Source: Myxococcales bacterium (GTDB taxonomy: Bacteria; Myxococcota_A; Polyangia; Haliangiales; Haliangiaceae). Taken from it: a stretch of DNA of 38,737 nt. The DNA lies in NCBI GenBank assembly GCA_028287115.1, contig JAQBQF010000251.1:1-38737 (forward strand), in the 5' to 3' direction. Shown piece by piece: positions 10,401 through 16,695 of this stretch. The notes under the pieces are model-generated. The model was not told the origin of the DNA, did not search any database, and saw nothing but the letters and a program-made list of their open reading frames with translations. Numbering within the stretch: the stretch's first letter is position 1; every line of letters begins with the position of its first letter. The translations under genes and the position numbers were made by a program.

Positions 10401-10629
10401 GATCTGGTCGGTGTTCGCCGGTGCGGTGTTCTCCGATGCCGGCATGATCTCGAATCAGTGGAGCTCGGTCACCGCGAGCGACATTCGCCCGTCGGTAGGC
10501 AGTGGGCTCCGCATCCTGTCCCCGTTCGGGATCGGCGCCATCGAGTATGCGGTGCCCTTGCGGCTCCAGCTCGGGGATGACCCCCGCGGCCGCTGGCATT
10601 TGTACTTCGCCGCACGCGCGCAATTTTGA
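7402..10629 (+). CDS. tamA: Omp85-family outer-membrane protein (TamA/BamA-like) with about six POTRA repeats
   Basis: I place the start at GTG 7402, overlapping the tamB stop (GTGA), because it gives a clean signal peptide (VKRLVLLPIVLLAGSARAQ). The open frame extends upstream only inside tamB. The protein has 1075 residues. POTRA-like units begin near residues 134 (VRKVDVDID), 224 (YKIGRIEI), 322 (LDVQFEGFNYNG), 406 (VSAIEFVGNHAL), 514 (KLVQVVVD) and 624 (IGKVLLRGNFHT). The barrel starts near 705. The loop-6 motif appears as GGDNTVRGY near 950, and the chain ends in Phe as outer-membrane barrels usually do. TamA has three POTRAs and BamA five, so this is an expanded form. The partner TamB argues for a TAM-like role, but BamA-like activity cannot be excluded. 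Symbol by family only. Confidence 0.88.
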   Translation: MKRLVLLPIVLLAGSARAQPAPVSPEPISVTADLTQTPVKADDATCLTLDLAPGALLQPAPGVPTPFSEFVVEGDLVDPAATVHALLEPTLSQYGTVLPAASWVEISKMAAKYGYQFVGHRSDGSKLALHLAPLPIVRKVDVDIDQSILDKLLDEEVKRRLRLRTGSYVPWEPIRRQCMLIDERKRIEEYLHDEGYFEAAVDIVTATEKGAIKLRVDVDLGKEYKIGRIEIPPQPSGEPLAITDAEIRAQFQHKATCILFFCFGSERFTRTQHQIDVQHVKELFHKRGFPGVRVQSNFDPRTSFDRRTKTVKVALAIDQRRQLDVQFEGFNYNGFSLWDLQQKLTFEQAGSADDVEAAQSAHAITTFLQERGFFDARATWTRERFESRASPLDKVVYRIDLGGNREVSAIEFVGNHALDAKALSDIIVTQVATLDIRGALFGGSTSASSDQIATDVERIKEAYRRRGYRDAQVRLSISTEGALLDNAAATAPLVASGREGNLVVRFTIEEGQPTKLVQVVVDQGDEGQHLEPRLCDQILSELSTELAAPQLAKRDTSKPAMGESCVAVAANVDFQEDDVAGTRDRLRDWLFKIGRPRSVVDYSATEIGPHRVRARYTVSKLQPIKIGKVLLRGNFHTADWVILDELRLRAGDPLTTDALAEGARRLRNTGLFDAVNIDLPELENRDNNSDIVNAIVRIEERYDQKALFELEAGLSSFNGLFGTVRLTTRNLFGRGFSWMGQVTYGTKITDLETTFAIPAWIPRVWLHSPLDIRTELSALYRQQDTARFGQLTTEGFSFALSWRPERLQRQRSATQQARAINFGAHYDWRVRSRFIDVLRPIGVDSDQSQVAISTRSGSFGGTFEWEQRVDRHGSLAPLSAEDGFHLEASAAIYSPKLAGQDTFFKVSAAVSRFIPIGDNLVIRGDLRYDEGFPLGGAALLPEVERYFAGGDNTVRGYNDDQMSTQLIQVAVPPLYNVTQIKVVPSGGNIRMLASIDAQLRIWSVFAGAVFSDAGMISNQWSSVTASDIRPSVGSGLRILSPFGIGAIEYAVPLRLQLGDDPRGRWHLYFAARAQF

Positions 10630-10641
10630 TCGGCAATCTGC

Positions 10642-10647
10642 TATAAG
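10642..10647 (+). promoter_or_regulatory. Possible -10 box just before the small basic gene
   Basis: TATAAG lies ten bases before the ATG at 10657, with no recognisable -35 at normal spacing and no Shine-Dalgarno sequence between. If used, transcription would begin within a few bases of the start codon, giving a leaderless or nearly leaderless message. Confidence 0.3.
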
Positions 10648-10656
10648 CGGCGCCCT

Positions 10657-10794
10657 ATGGGACGCGGAGACAATCGTCGAACGTGGAAAATGCGGCGCAA
10701 GAAGCGCCAGGTGAAGCTCAAGCGGCGCGTCAAGCGCGGGATCGAGAAGGCCAAGGCGGCGAAGAAGCCGGCGGCACCTTCAAAGAAGAAGTAA
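10657..10794 (+). CDS. 45-residue highly basic protein
   Basis: The sequence begins MGRGDNRRTWKMRRKKRQ, continues with Lys/Arg-rich helix-like text and an Ala-rich segment, and ends PSKKK. About half of the residues are Lys or Arg. The first residues recall the MGKGDRRTRRGK start of the small ribosomal protein THX, but the rest does not match that family, so I do not assign it. Binding to rRNA or DNA is the natural guess for such a composition. The gene lies 27 bases after the omp85 stop and 28 bases before the thioesterase, with a TATAAG box close to its ATG. Coding is supported by the compact start-stop frame and its non-random composition only. Ribosomal THX or another nucleoid/ribosome-associated peptide are the alternatives. 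Confidence 0.6.
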   Translation: MGRGDNRRTWKMRRKKRQVKLKRRVKRGIEKAKAAKKPAAPSKKK

Positions 10795-10822
10795 GCTCGA
10801 TCACATCGCGCAAACACCCGAC

Positions 10823-11290
10823 GTGAAGCCGGTAGAGACTCGCTGCGTGATGACGCAGATCGTGATGCCGATGCACACCAACGGTGTGGCGGGTGTCATG
10901 TTCGGCGGCGTCATGATGCAGTGGATCGACGTCTGCGCAGGCGTCGCAGCGATGCGTCATGCCGGCGGCGCGGTGCTCACGGCTTCGATCGATCGGCTCG
11001 ACTTTCTGTCACCTGTCCAGGTCGGCGAGATCGTCGTGTTGCAGGCTCAGGTCAACTACGCGGCGCGCACCTCGATGGAGGTCGGGTGCCGGGTCGAGAC
11101 CGAGGACATGCGGCTGCGCACGCGCCGCTACGTGACCAAGGCGTACCTGACGTTTGTCGCCGTCGACGAGCATGGTAGGCCTCGTCCGATCCCCCCGCTC
11201 GAGGTAGGGAACGAAGAAGACCGGCGACGCCACGAAGATGCCGCGCGCCGCCGCAACGAGCGGCTTCGTGCCGCAGGAAGAACCACATGA
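10823..11290 (+). CDS. Hotdog-fold acyl-CoA thioesterase
   Basis: This 155-residue protein belongs to the single-hotdog acyl-CoA hydrolases (YciA/BACH type), which cleave acyl-CoA to free acid and CoA in the cytoplasm. The family pattern is clear: ETRCVMTQIVMP at the start, then VAGVMFGGVMMQWIDVCAG with the likely catalytic Asp36, LTASIDRLDFLSPVQVGEIV, and ARTSMEVGCRVETED. The GTG start is chosen because the ETR segment at residues 5-7 is conserved in the family and would be lost from the next ATG (10850). The C-terminus is charged (Arg/Glu), as often seen. The stop overlaps the ygfZ-like start (ATGA), indicating translational coupling. Chain-length preference cannot be read from the sequence. 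Confidence 0.88.
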   Translation: MKPVETRCVMTQIVMPMHTNGVAGVMFGGVMMQWIDVCAGVAAMRHAGGAVLTASIDRLDFLSPVQVGEIVVLQAQVNYAARTSMEVGCRVETEDMRLRTRRYVTKAYLTFVAVDEHGRPRPIPPLEVGNEEDRRRHEDAARRRNERLRAAGRTT

Positions 11291-12051
11291 TCATCGATCG
11301 CTCGACCTGGGGACGGCTGCGCCTGACCGGCGGCGATCGCGTGCGGTTTTTGCAGGGCCTCACCACCGTGAACGCGGCCGCGCTCGCCGACGGCGCGCAT
11401 GGCTGGGGCGCGATCCTCAGCCCGAAAGGGCGCGTGCTCTCCGTGATCGATATTCGCCACGCCGGAGACGCGTTCGTGATCGCCTGCGAAGCGAGCCTCG
11501 CCGAGAAGACGCGCGCGATCCTCGAGCGTTATGCGGTGATGGACGACGTCGCGTTCGAGCCGATCACCGGCCCTGCGCACCAGAATTGGCACGACATCAC
11601 GGCCGTGTGGAGCGCACCGATCGTGGAGGGCGCCGGCGCCGCCGCGGCTCCCGACAGCGATCCCGCGGTCGAGCGGCTGCGGATCCGTGCGGGATTTCTG
11701 CATTACGGATTCGACGTCGACGAGGATCACTTTCCATTCGAGACCCCGATCGGCCAGTTCATCGACTACGGCAAAGGCTGCTACGTCGGGCAGGAGCCGG
11801 TGTTCCGGGTGCATGCCCAAGGCAACGCGGCGCGTACCTTGCGCGGTCTCACGATCGAAGGTGCGGAGCCCATCGCACGAGGTGCGCAGATCAAGCACGC
11901 GCAGAAGGCGAATGCCGGCGCCGTGACGTCGTCCGTCGCCGATGGAAGCTCGACCGTCGCGCTCGGCTATCTGCACCGCACGTGCTGGGACGCCGGTGGG
12001 ACCGTCGAGGTCGACGGCCGGCGCGCGACCGTTCACGAGATTCCATGGTGA
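11287..12051 (+). CDS. ygfZ: YgfZ/GcvT-like folate-binding protein
   Basis: At 254 residues this is a tetrahydrofolate-binding protein of the YgfZ/IBA57 family, which helps maturation or repair of Fe-S enzymes. The family signature KGCYVGQE is at residues 163-170, with the conserved Cys165. The GcvT-like N-terminal part has VRFLQGLTTVNAAAL and GWGAILSPKGRVLSVIDI, and a small C-terminal barrel follows (LGYLHRTCWDAGG). The start overlaps the thioesterase stop by four bases, and the stop overlaps the next start as TGATG, so the three genes form one coupled unit. E. coli YgfZ is 326 residues; this shorter form is common outside enterics. Confidence 0.88.
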   Translation: MIIDRSTWGRLRLTGGDRVRFLQGLTTVNAAALADGAHGWGAILSPKGRVLSVIDIRHAGDAFVIACEASLAEKTRAILERYAVMDDVAFEPITGPAHQNWHDITAVWSAPIVEGAGAAAAPDSDPAVERLRIRAGFLHYGFDVDEDHFPFETPIGQFIDYGKGCYVGQEPVFRVHAQGNAARTLRGLTIEGAEPIARGAQIKHAQKANAGAVTSSVADGSSTVALGYLHRTCWDAGGTVEVDGRRATVHEIPW

Positions 12052-13301
12052 TGCCGCGGCTGCTCGCGTCATCGATGGTCTTGGGCCTGATCTCGAGCTG
12101 CAGCTATGTGACGAACAGCTTCGTGATCAACGACTTCTCCGGCGATCCGTTTCCGATCCAGATCGATAGCTCGACGGGCGCGGTGCTCGTGGGATTCGGC
12201 GCCGCTGGAGAGGCTCCGCGAACGGCAGTGCTCGACGTGTTGTCGCCGTTCACGTTGATCGATCGAGGCAAGGCGGCGACCCCCTCGATCAATTATCCGG
12301 ACGTTACGTTGCTCGGCGAGCGCATGCCGAATGGACCTCTCGATCTGCCGCGCGCCAAGCTCAAGGAACCGCAGGTCTTGACGCTCCACCCGTGCCTCGA
12401 CGACGCGTGCACGATCGGCACGCCCGCGGCGTCGCGGTCGTTCGAAGCGCTCGTCGGTGTCAGCGCGTTCGCGAGCGACGCCTTGCGGCTCCGCCTCGCG
12501 ACGGATCAGATCTTCATCCTGCCGGACGTCGGCGGTGACGAGCTCAACCGCACTCGGATCTGTGATGCCGTGTTGCCGTTTCCGTTTCGCGGCGGTGGGG
12601 TGCTCGTCATTGGGGGGACCGAGATCTCGTTCGGAGGCTGGCGCATCGCGATCGACACCTGCCTGCAGCCGACGCCGGGCGCGTCGCTCCAAAGTGGCCG
12701 CGGCACGGACGCGCTACTCGTCGCTTCGAGCGCGATCGGCATCTCGCTCCTCGGCGTGTCTGCGTACACGCGCTATCGCGAAGTCTTTCCAACCTCGCCG
12801 GATCTCGGGACACTTCCCGACGAGACCGTGTTCTTGCCGTCCGGCCCGATCACCGGCAAACGCGTGACGATTCCGAGCCTGGCGCTCGTCGCGAACTCGC
12901 CATCGAACCCGCGCGCACCTTGCCGCCAGGTCTACGCCCACCACCTGCTCGCCGCCCGCGACTGTCAGGTGCCCGGCGAGGCCGATTGTCCGTGCGGGCC
13001 CGACATCGCGTTCTGCGGCGTGCCGGCACTGCTCGAGCTCGCGCCGAGCCCCGGCATCGATATGCTGGTCGTCCCGGACGATACCGAGACGCTGCAGGCG
13101 CTACGAACCGAGCTCAGGCCCGATCGGCCCGAGGTCGACGGCATCCTCGGCACCGATGCGATCCGGACGCTCGAGCTCGACATCGACTATCCCCACGGTC
13201 GGCTGCTCGGCCGGTGTACCGACGGGATGGCGTGTCACGCCCGTCCCGAGCTCTACGATCCGAACGAGCGCCCTGCGGTCGCGTCGTGCATCGGCCCCTG
13301 A
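12051..13301 (+). CDS. Putative lipoprotein with a degenerate retropepsin-like domain
   Basis: The start at ATG 12051 overlaps the ygfZ stop (TGATG); ATG 12045 would add two residues. The N-terminus MPRLLASSMVLGLISSC is a lipoprotein signal with Cys17. The 416-residue protein carries two elements of bacterial retropepsin-like aspartic proteases: VLDVLSPFTLID around Asp62, where active enzymes read D-T/S-G-S, and a later DGILGTDAIRTLELDIDYP (about 363-381), the flap-distal D-G-I-L-G strand. The Thr-Gly after the Asp is replaced by Val-Leu, so catalysis is doubtful. Many cysteines in the second half (PCRQ, DCQV, DCPCGPD, FCGV, RCTDGMACH) suggest disulphides in an exported protein. Gene context (ygfZ, thioesterase) does not explain its role. 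It abuts modC tail to tail with no gap. Confidence 0.7.
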   Translation: MPRLLASSMVLGLISSCSYVTNSFVINDFSGDPFPIQIDSSTGAVLVGFGAAGEAPRTAVLDVLSPFTLIDRGKAATPSINYPDVTLLGERMPNGPLDLPRAKLKEPQVLTLHPCLDDACTIGTPAASRSFEALVGVSAFASDALRLRLATDQIFILPDVGGDELNRTRICDAVLPFPFRGGGVLVIGGTEISFGGWRIAIDTCLQPTPGASLQSGRGTDALLVASSAIGISLLGVSAYTRYREVFPTSPDLGTLPDETVFLPSGPITGKRVTIPSLALVANSPSNPRAPCRQVYAHHLLAARDCQVPGEADCPCGPDIAFCGVPALLELAPSPGIDMLVVPDDTETLQALRTELRPDRPEVDGILGTDAIRTLELDIDYPHGRLLGRCTDGMACHARPELYDPNERPAVASCIGP

Positions 13302-13997
13302 TCACTCCTCGAGGCTCGTGACGTTGCGCAGTACCTCGTCGGCGGTCCCGCGCGCGACGATCTTGCCCTTGTCGATCCGGACGACCTGATCCGACAGCAA
13401 CCGCGCCTCGGCGATCGAGTGCGTGACGTGCACCATCGGCACGCCGAGCTCGGCGACCAGCTCGCGGACGAGCCCGGTCAGCTGCGCGCGCAGCTCGCGA
13501 TCGAGCGCGGAGAACGGCTCGTCGAGCAGCACGAGGTGCGGAGACCGCGCGAGCGCGCGCGCGAGGGCGACGCGTTGCGCCTCGCCGCCGGAGAACGTTC
13601 GCGGCTTGCGCTGCGCGACATGCACGACCCCGAGCCGCGCGAGCAAGCCTCTCGCTTTCGCCGCGCGCTGCGGCGGCGGCAGGTCGCTCATGCCGTATTC
13701 GACGTTGCGCTGCGCCGTCATGTGCGGGAACAGCGCGAGCCCCTGGAACACGTACGACAGCCGCCGCTGATGGACGGGGACCGCGATGCCCTTCTCGCTA
13801 TCGAACCACACGCTGTCTCCGATGACCACGCGGCCGCGATCCGGCTCCTGCATGCCCGCGAGCACCGCGAGGATCGTGCTCTTGCCGGATCCCGAAGGAC
13901 CCATGATGCACGTGATGCCGGGAGGGCACACGAGCGCGACGTCGAGCGCGAACTCGCCGCCGCGCGAGAGCTGGATCTCGGCGCGGAGCTCAGCCAC
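13302..13997 (-). CDS. modC: Molybdate-type ABC transporter ATPase (ModC-like, no TOBE domain)
   Basis: This 231-residue ABC ATPase would power import through the adjacent permease. Walker A is GPSGSGKST (33-41), the Q-loop is in YVFQGLALFPHM, the signature is TFSGGEAQRVALARAL, Walker B is HLVLLDEPFSALD, and the switch His is in VHVTHSIAEA. ModC of E. coli has about 350 residues because of C-terminal TOBE/molybdate-binding domains. Here the protein ends right after the ATPase core, so that regulatory part is missing. The gene overlaps the modB-like permease by eight bases. Molybdate or tungstate is the likely substrate by permease similarity; sulfate cannot be excluded. Confidence 0.8.
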   Translation of the reverse strand: MAELRAEIQLSRGGEFALDVALVCPPGITCIMGPSGSGKSTILAVLAGMQEPDRGRVVIGDSVWFDSEKGIAVPVHQRRLSYVFQGLALFPHMTAQRNVEYGMSDLPPPQRAAKARGLLARLGVVHVAQRKPRTFSGGEAQRVALARALARSPHLVLLDEPFSALDRELRAQLTGLVRELVAELGVPMVHVTHSIAEARLLSDQVVRIDKGKIVARGTADEVLRNVTSLEE

Positions 13998-14673
13998 GGT
14001 GATGGTGTATCCCGCGAGTCAGTCGGTTGACGAAGTACAGGATCAACACGCCGACGACGGTCGTGATCACCGCCATGCCGAGCGCGGCATCATCATGACC
14101 GGCGATCACCTGATTCATCACGTAGATCGATGCGCTCGGGGATTGGTGGATCCCGAGACCATCGAACCGGGCGCCGGCGACCATCTGCGTGATCCCGTAA
14201 TCACCGAGCGCGCGCGCGAAGCCGAGCATCGCGCCGGCGATCATGCCCGGCGCCGCGAGCGGTAGCACGATCGTGAACAACACGCGCCTCGGTCTCGCAC
14301 CGAGCGTTCGTGCCGCGGCGATCAAGTTCGGATCGATCGAGTCGAGCCCGACGCGAACCGACCGCACGACCAGCGGCAGCGATCCGAGCGCGCCCGCGAT
14401 CACAGCGCCCGGGAACGAGAACGTCAGCTCGTGTCCGGTCAGCGCCATGAAGCCGCGGCCGAGCGCGCTATCGCGGCCGAGCGCGACGATCAGGTAATAA
14501 CCGAGCACCGTGGGCGGCAGCACCATCGGCGCGGACACGAGGGCATCGAACAAGTCGCGCGCCGGCAACCGCCTCCAATCGAGCAGCACGGCGAGCGCGG
14601 TGCCGACGATTAGCGACAGGATCATCGCGACCGTCGCGACTTGCAGCGAGAGAAAGAGCGGGGTCCAGGTCAC
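13990..14673 (-). CDS. modB: Molybdate-type ABC transporter permease (ModB-like)
   Basis: At 227 residues the length is right for ModB, the inner-membrane channel of the molybdate importer. Hydrophobic segments are spread along the chain (VATVAMILSLIVGTALAVLL near the start, AVITTVVGVLILYFV at the end). SAPMVLPPTVLGYYL is typical of ModB/CysT permeases. The cytoplasmic EAA loop is AARTLGARPRRVLFTIVLPLAAPGMIAG, which contacts the ATPase. ALGDYGITQMVAG is also family-like. No modA binding protein or ModE regulator gene is in the window. The start ATG at 14673 has a GGTGA-type motif just before it. It forms an operon with modC, which overlaps it. Confidence 0.83.
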   Translation of the reverse strand: MTWTPLFLSLQVATVAMILSLIVGTALAVLLDWRRLPARDLFDALVSAPMVLPPTVLGYYLIVALGRDSALGRGFMALTGHELTFSFPGAVIAGALGSLPLVVRSVRVGLDSIDPNLIAAARTLGARPRRVLFTIVLPLAAPGMIAGAMLGFARALGDYGITQMVAGARFDGLGIHQSPSASIYVMNQVIAGHDDAALGMAVITTVVGVLILYFVNRLTRGIHHHRG

Positions 14674-14758
14674 CCGCGGTGATTAAACCGCAACTCGCGG
14701 TACGCGTCTCGCGGCCGGCGTCCTTCGATCGCTCCGCGAAGCGAACCAGAGCCGGACC

Positions 14759-14894
14759 AACCGCCAAGGCGCCGAGGCTCCAAGGTCTGAAGGAGCATCG
14801 ATCAAGGGAGCATCTCGTGGCTTGCAGCGGTCGGACGAGCGTTCTGACCAACCCTCCTTGGGTTTGATCTTGGCGCCTTGGCGCCTTGGCGGTT
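14759..14894. repeat. Inverted-end intergenic repeat, copy 1
   Basis: The left end (14759-14787) begins AACCGCCAAGGCGCC. The right end (14866-14894), read in reverse complement, begins with the same 15 bases; over 29 bases the ends agree at 26. The 78-base centre shows no gene. A similar element lies at 21326-21459. The element occupies most of the 303-base gap between modB and the histidine kinase gene; I see no gene in the rest of that gap. Confidence 0.75.
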
Positions 14895-14976
14895 ATTCCG
14901 GTGAGCCGGAGCCGAACCAACCGCGACCGACGGCTTGTCGAGGCGCCAAACAACTCGTGCTTCGTCCGCTGGGCGT

Positions 14977-15780
14977 TCACGCGGCGGGCGCAGCTTCCGG
15001 CAGCCGCACCACGAACACCGCGCCCAGATCGCCCCGCTCCTCGACGTGGATCGACCCGCCGTGCGCTTCGATCGCGAGCTTGCAGAAGTAGAGCCCGAGG
15101 CCGCGGTTCGCGCGCGCCGAAGCGCGGCGGCGCTCGACCTGGAAGTAGCGTCCGAAGATCTGCTCGCGATCGACCGCGGGGACCGGCGGTCCGCTGTTGC
15201 CGATCGCGATCTCGACGCCCTCGGCATCCCGCTTTGCGAGAATCGCGCAGCGCCCTTTGCGAGGTGCGTACCGCGTTGCATTGTCGAGCAGGTTCTCGAT
15301 CACGCGGCCGAACAGATCGCGATCGATGCGGACGACCATCTCGGGATCGACCTCGACGTCGAGCCGGAGCTCGCGAACTTCGAAGTGGGCGCGATTTCCG
15401 GCGCGCGCGCGCTCGATCAGCTCGACGAGCTTCACCGGCGACACGACGGCCTTGAGGATGCCGTCCTCGAGCTCGTCGACGTCGAGGATCGTCGACACCA
15501 GGCTCAGCGCTTTGCCGACGAGGAGGTTCGCATCGTCGACGTACTGCATCGCGGTGGGCGGCTTGTCCGGAATCATCGCGAGCTCTTCGCGAAGCAGGTG
15601 CAGATAGCCCTGCACCGCCGAGAGCGGGCTGCGCAGATCGTGAACGACGAGCGCCGCGAGCACCCGTTTCTTTTCGCGCAGCTCCCGTGCGCTGTCGGTG
15701 TCGGGCCCGTCAGATTCTTGGCGGCGTCTCGGCGTGGGTCGTGCGCTGTCGCTCGGGCTCTTTCTCAGCTCATCTGCCAT
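14977..15780 (-). CDS. Soluble sensor histidine kinase
   Basis: The 267-residue protein has no membrane segment and no PAS or GAF input domain. About 35 polar residues precede the HisKA helix, with the phospho-acceptor in LVVHDLRSPLSAV (His47). The HATPase domain follows, with N-box ENLLDNATRYAP (163-172), G1-type NSGPPVP (195-201; Asn instead of the usual Asp, a known variant), and G2 RGLGLYFCKLAIEAHGG (226-242). It should autophosphorylate in the cytoplasm and pass phosphate to a response regulator, none of which is encoded in the window. Its ATG overlaps the stop of the FHA-GGDEF gene (TGATG), so the two are coupled; the signal may come through that protein. Confidence 0.87.
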   Translation of the reverse strand: MADELRKSPSDSARPTPRRRQESDGPDTDSARELREKKRVLAALVVHDLRSPLSAVQGYLHLLREELAMIPDKPPTAMQYVDDANLLVGKALSLVSTILDVDELEDGILKAVVSPVKLVELIERARAGNRAHFEVRELRLDVEVDPEMVVRIDRDLFGRVIENLLDNATRYAPRKGRCAILAKRDAEGVEIAIGNSGPPVPAVDREQIFGRYFQVERRRASARANRGLGLYFCKLAIEAHGGSIHVEERGDLGAVFVVRLPEAAPAA

Positions 15781-16664
15781 CAGCCCTTGACCTGGTTCCG
15801 CCCCGCCTCTTTGGCCGCGAATAGCTGCGTATCGGCCTTCTTGATGAACTCGAGTGCATCCTCGATCTCGCCACGCAATGCGGCGACGCCGATCGATACG
15901 GTCACCGGAATGATCGCGTCCTCGAACTTGAACTCCGCGACCTCGACGAGCTTGCGGATCTTGTCCGCGAACGCCATCGCATTGTAGTGGTCGATCTCCG
16001 GGAGGACGATCGCGAACTCCTCGCCGCCGTAGCGCGCGAGCACGTCCTCCCGCCGGATCCGCGTCTTGATCACCGAAGCGAGGTGCTTCAGCACGTGATC
16101 GCCGGCGAGGTGACCGAAGCTGTCGTTGACGCCCTTGAACCGGTCGATATCGAACATGATCAGCGACAGGTCGCGGCGGTAGCGCAAGGCGCGCCCGATC
16201 TCGCGCTCCAGCGTCTCCACGAAGTACCGCCGATTGAAGATCTGGGTGAGACCATCGACCGTCGTGAGTCGATAAATCTCTTCGTGATACGCGTTCTCGA
16301 TGTTGTTGCCGCTGAGAAACTTGAAGATGCAGCGGCCGACCTTGATGAAGTCGCCATCGCGGAGCACGTACTCGTCGATCATCTCGTCGTTGACATAGGT
16401 GCCGTTGGTCGACCCCATATCGCGCAGCATGATCGCGTTGCCGGTGTTGATGATCTTGCAGTGATTTCGCGAGACCGCTTCTTGATCGATCTGGATGTCG
16501 GCCTTGGAGGACCGGCCGATGATGATCTGGGGGCGGTTGAGATTGAACTTCTTGCCCAGCTCCAGGCCGTAGATCACGACCAGGCAGGCCTCTTTCGCTA
16601 CCGGACGGTCGCTGATCTTCGAGATCGCCGTGACGACGGTCTTGTTCCGGCCGGTATCACTCAC
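15780..16664 (-). CDS. FHA-domain diguanylate cyclase
   Basis: The 294-residue protein joins an N-terminal FHA domain (about 30-118) to a GGDEF domain (about 130-294). The FHA motifs GRSSKADIQI, SRNHCKI and GSTNGTYVND are all present, so phosphothreonine binding is expected. The GGDEF domain has FDIDRFKGVNDSFGH, the active-site GGEEF (213-217) and an intact inhibitory RxxD site (Arg204-Asp207, five residues before GGEEF). It should make cyclic di-GMP from GTP with product inhibition. The start is GTG after a GGGTGGG stretch. FHA-GGDEF proteins are common in myxobacteria. Upstream in the same direction is a lipoprotein gene 31 bases away; downstream the histidine kinase start overlaps the stop. 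Confidence 0.9.
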   Translation of the reverse strand: MSDTGRNKTVVTAISKISDRPVAKEACLVVIYGLELGKKFNLNRPQIIIGRSSKADIQIDQEAVSRNHCKIINTGNAIMLRDMGSTNGTYVNDEMIDEYVLRDGDFIKVGRCIFKFLSGNNIENAYHEEIYRLTTVDGLTQIFNRRYFVETLEREIGRALRYRRDLSLIMFDIDRFKGVNDSFGHLAGDHVLKHLASVIKTRIRREDVLARYGGEEFAIVLPEIDHYNAMAFADKIRKLVEVAEFKFEDAIIPVTVSIGVAALRGEIEDALEFIKKADTQLFAAKEAGRNQVKG

Positions 16665-16695
16665 CCACCCTGATCCTATCAGGAATTCCGGTCGA

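Noticed and set aside
11238..13301. 687-codon frame joining the ygfZ region to the lipoprotein
   Set aside because: The first 270 codons overlap the well-supported ygfZ-like gene in another frame and are Arg-rich noise. A lipoprotein signal starts at 12045/12051.
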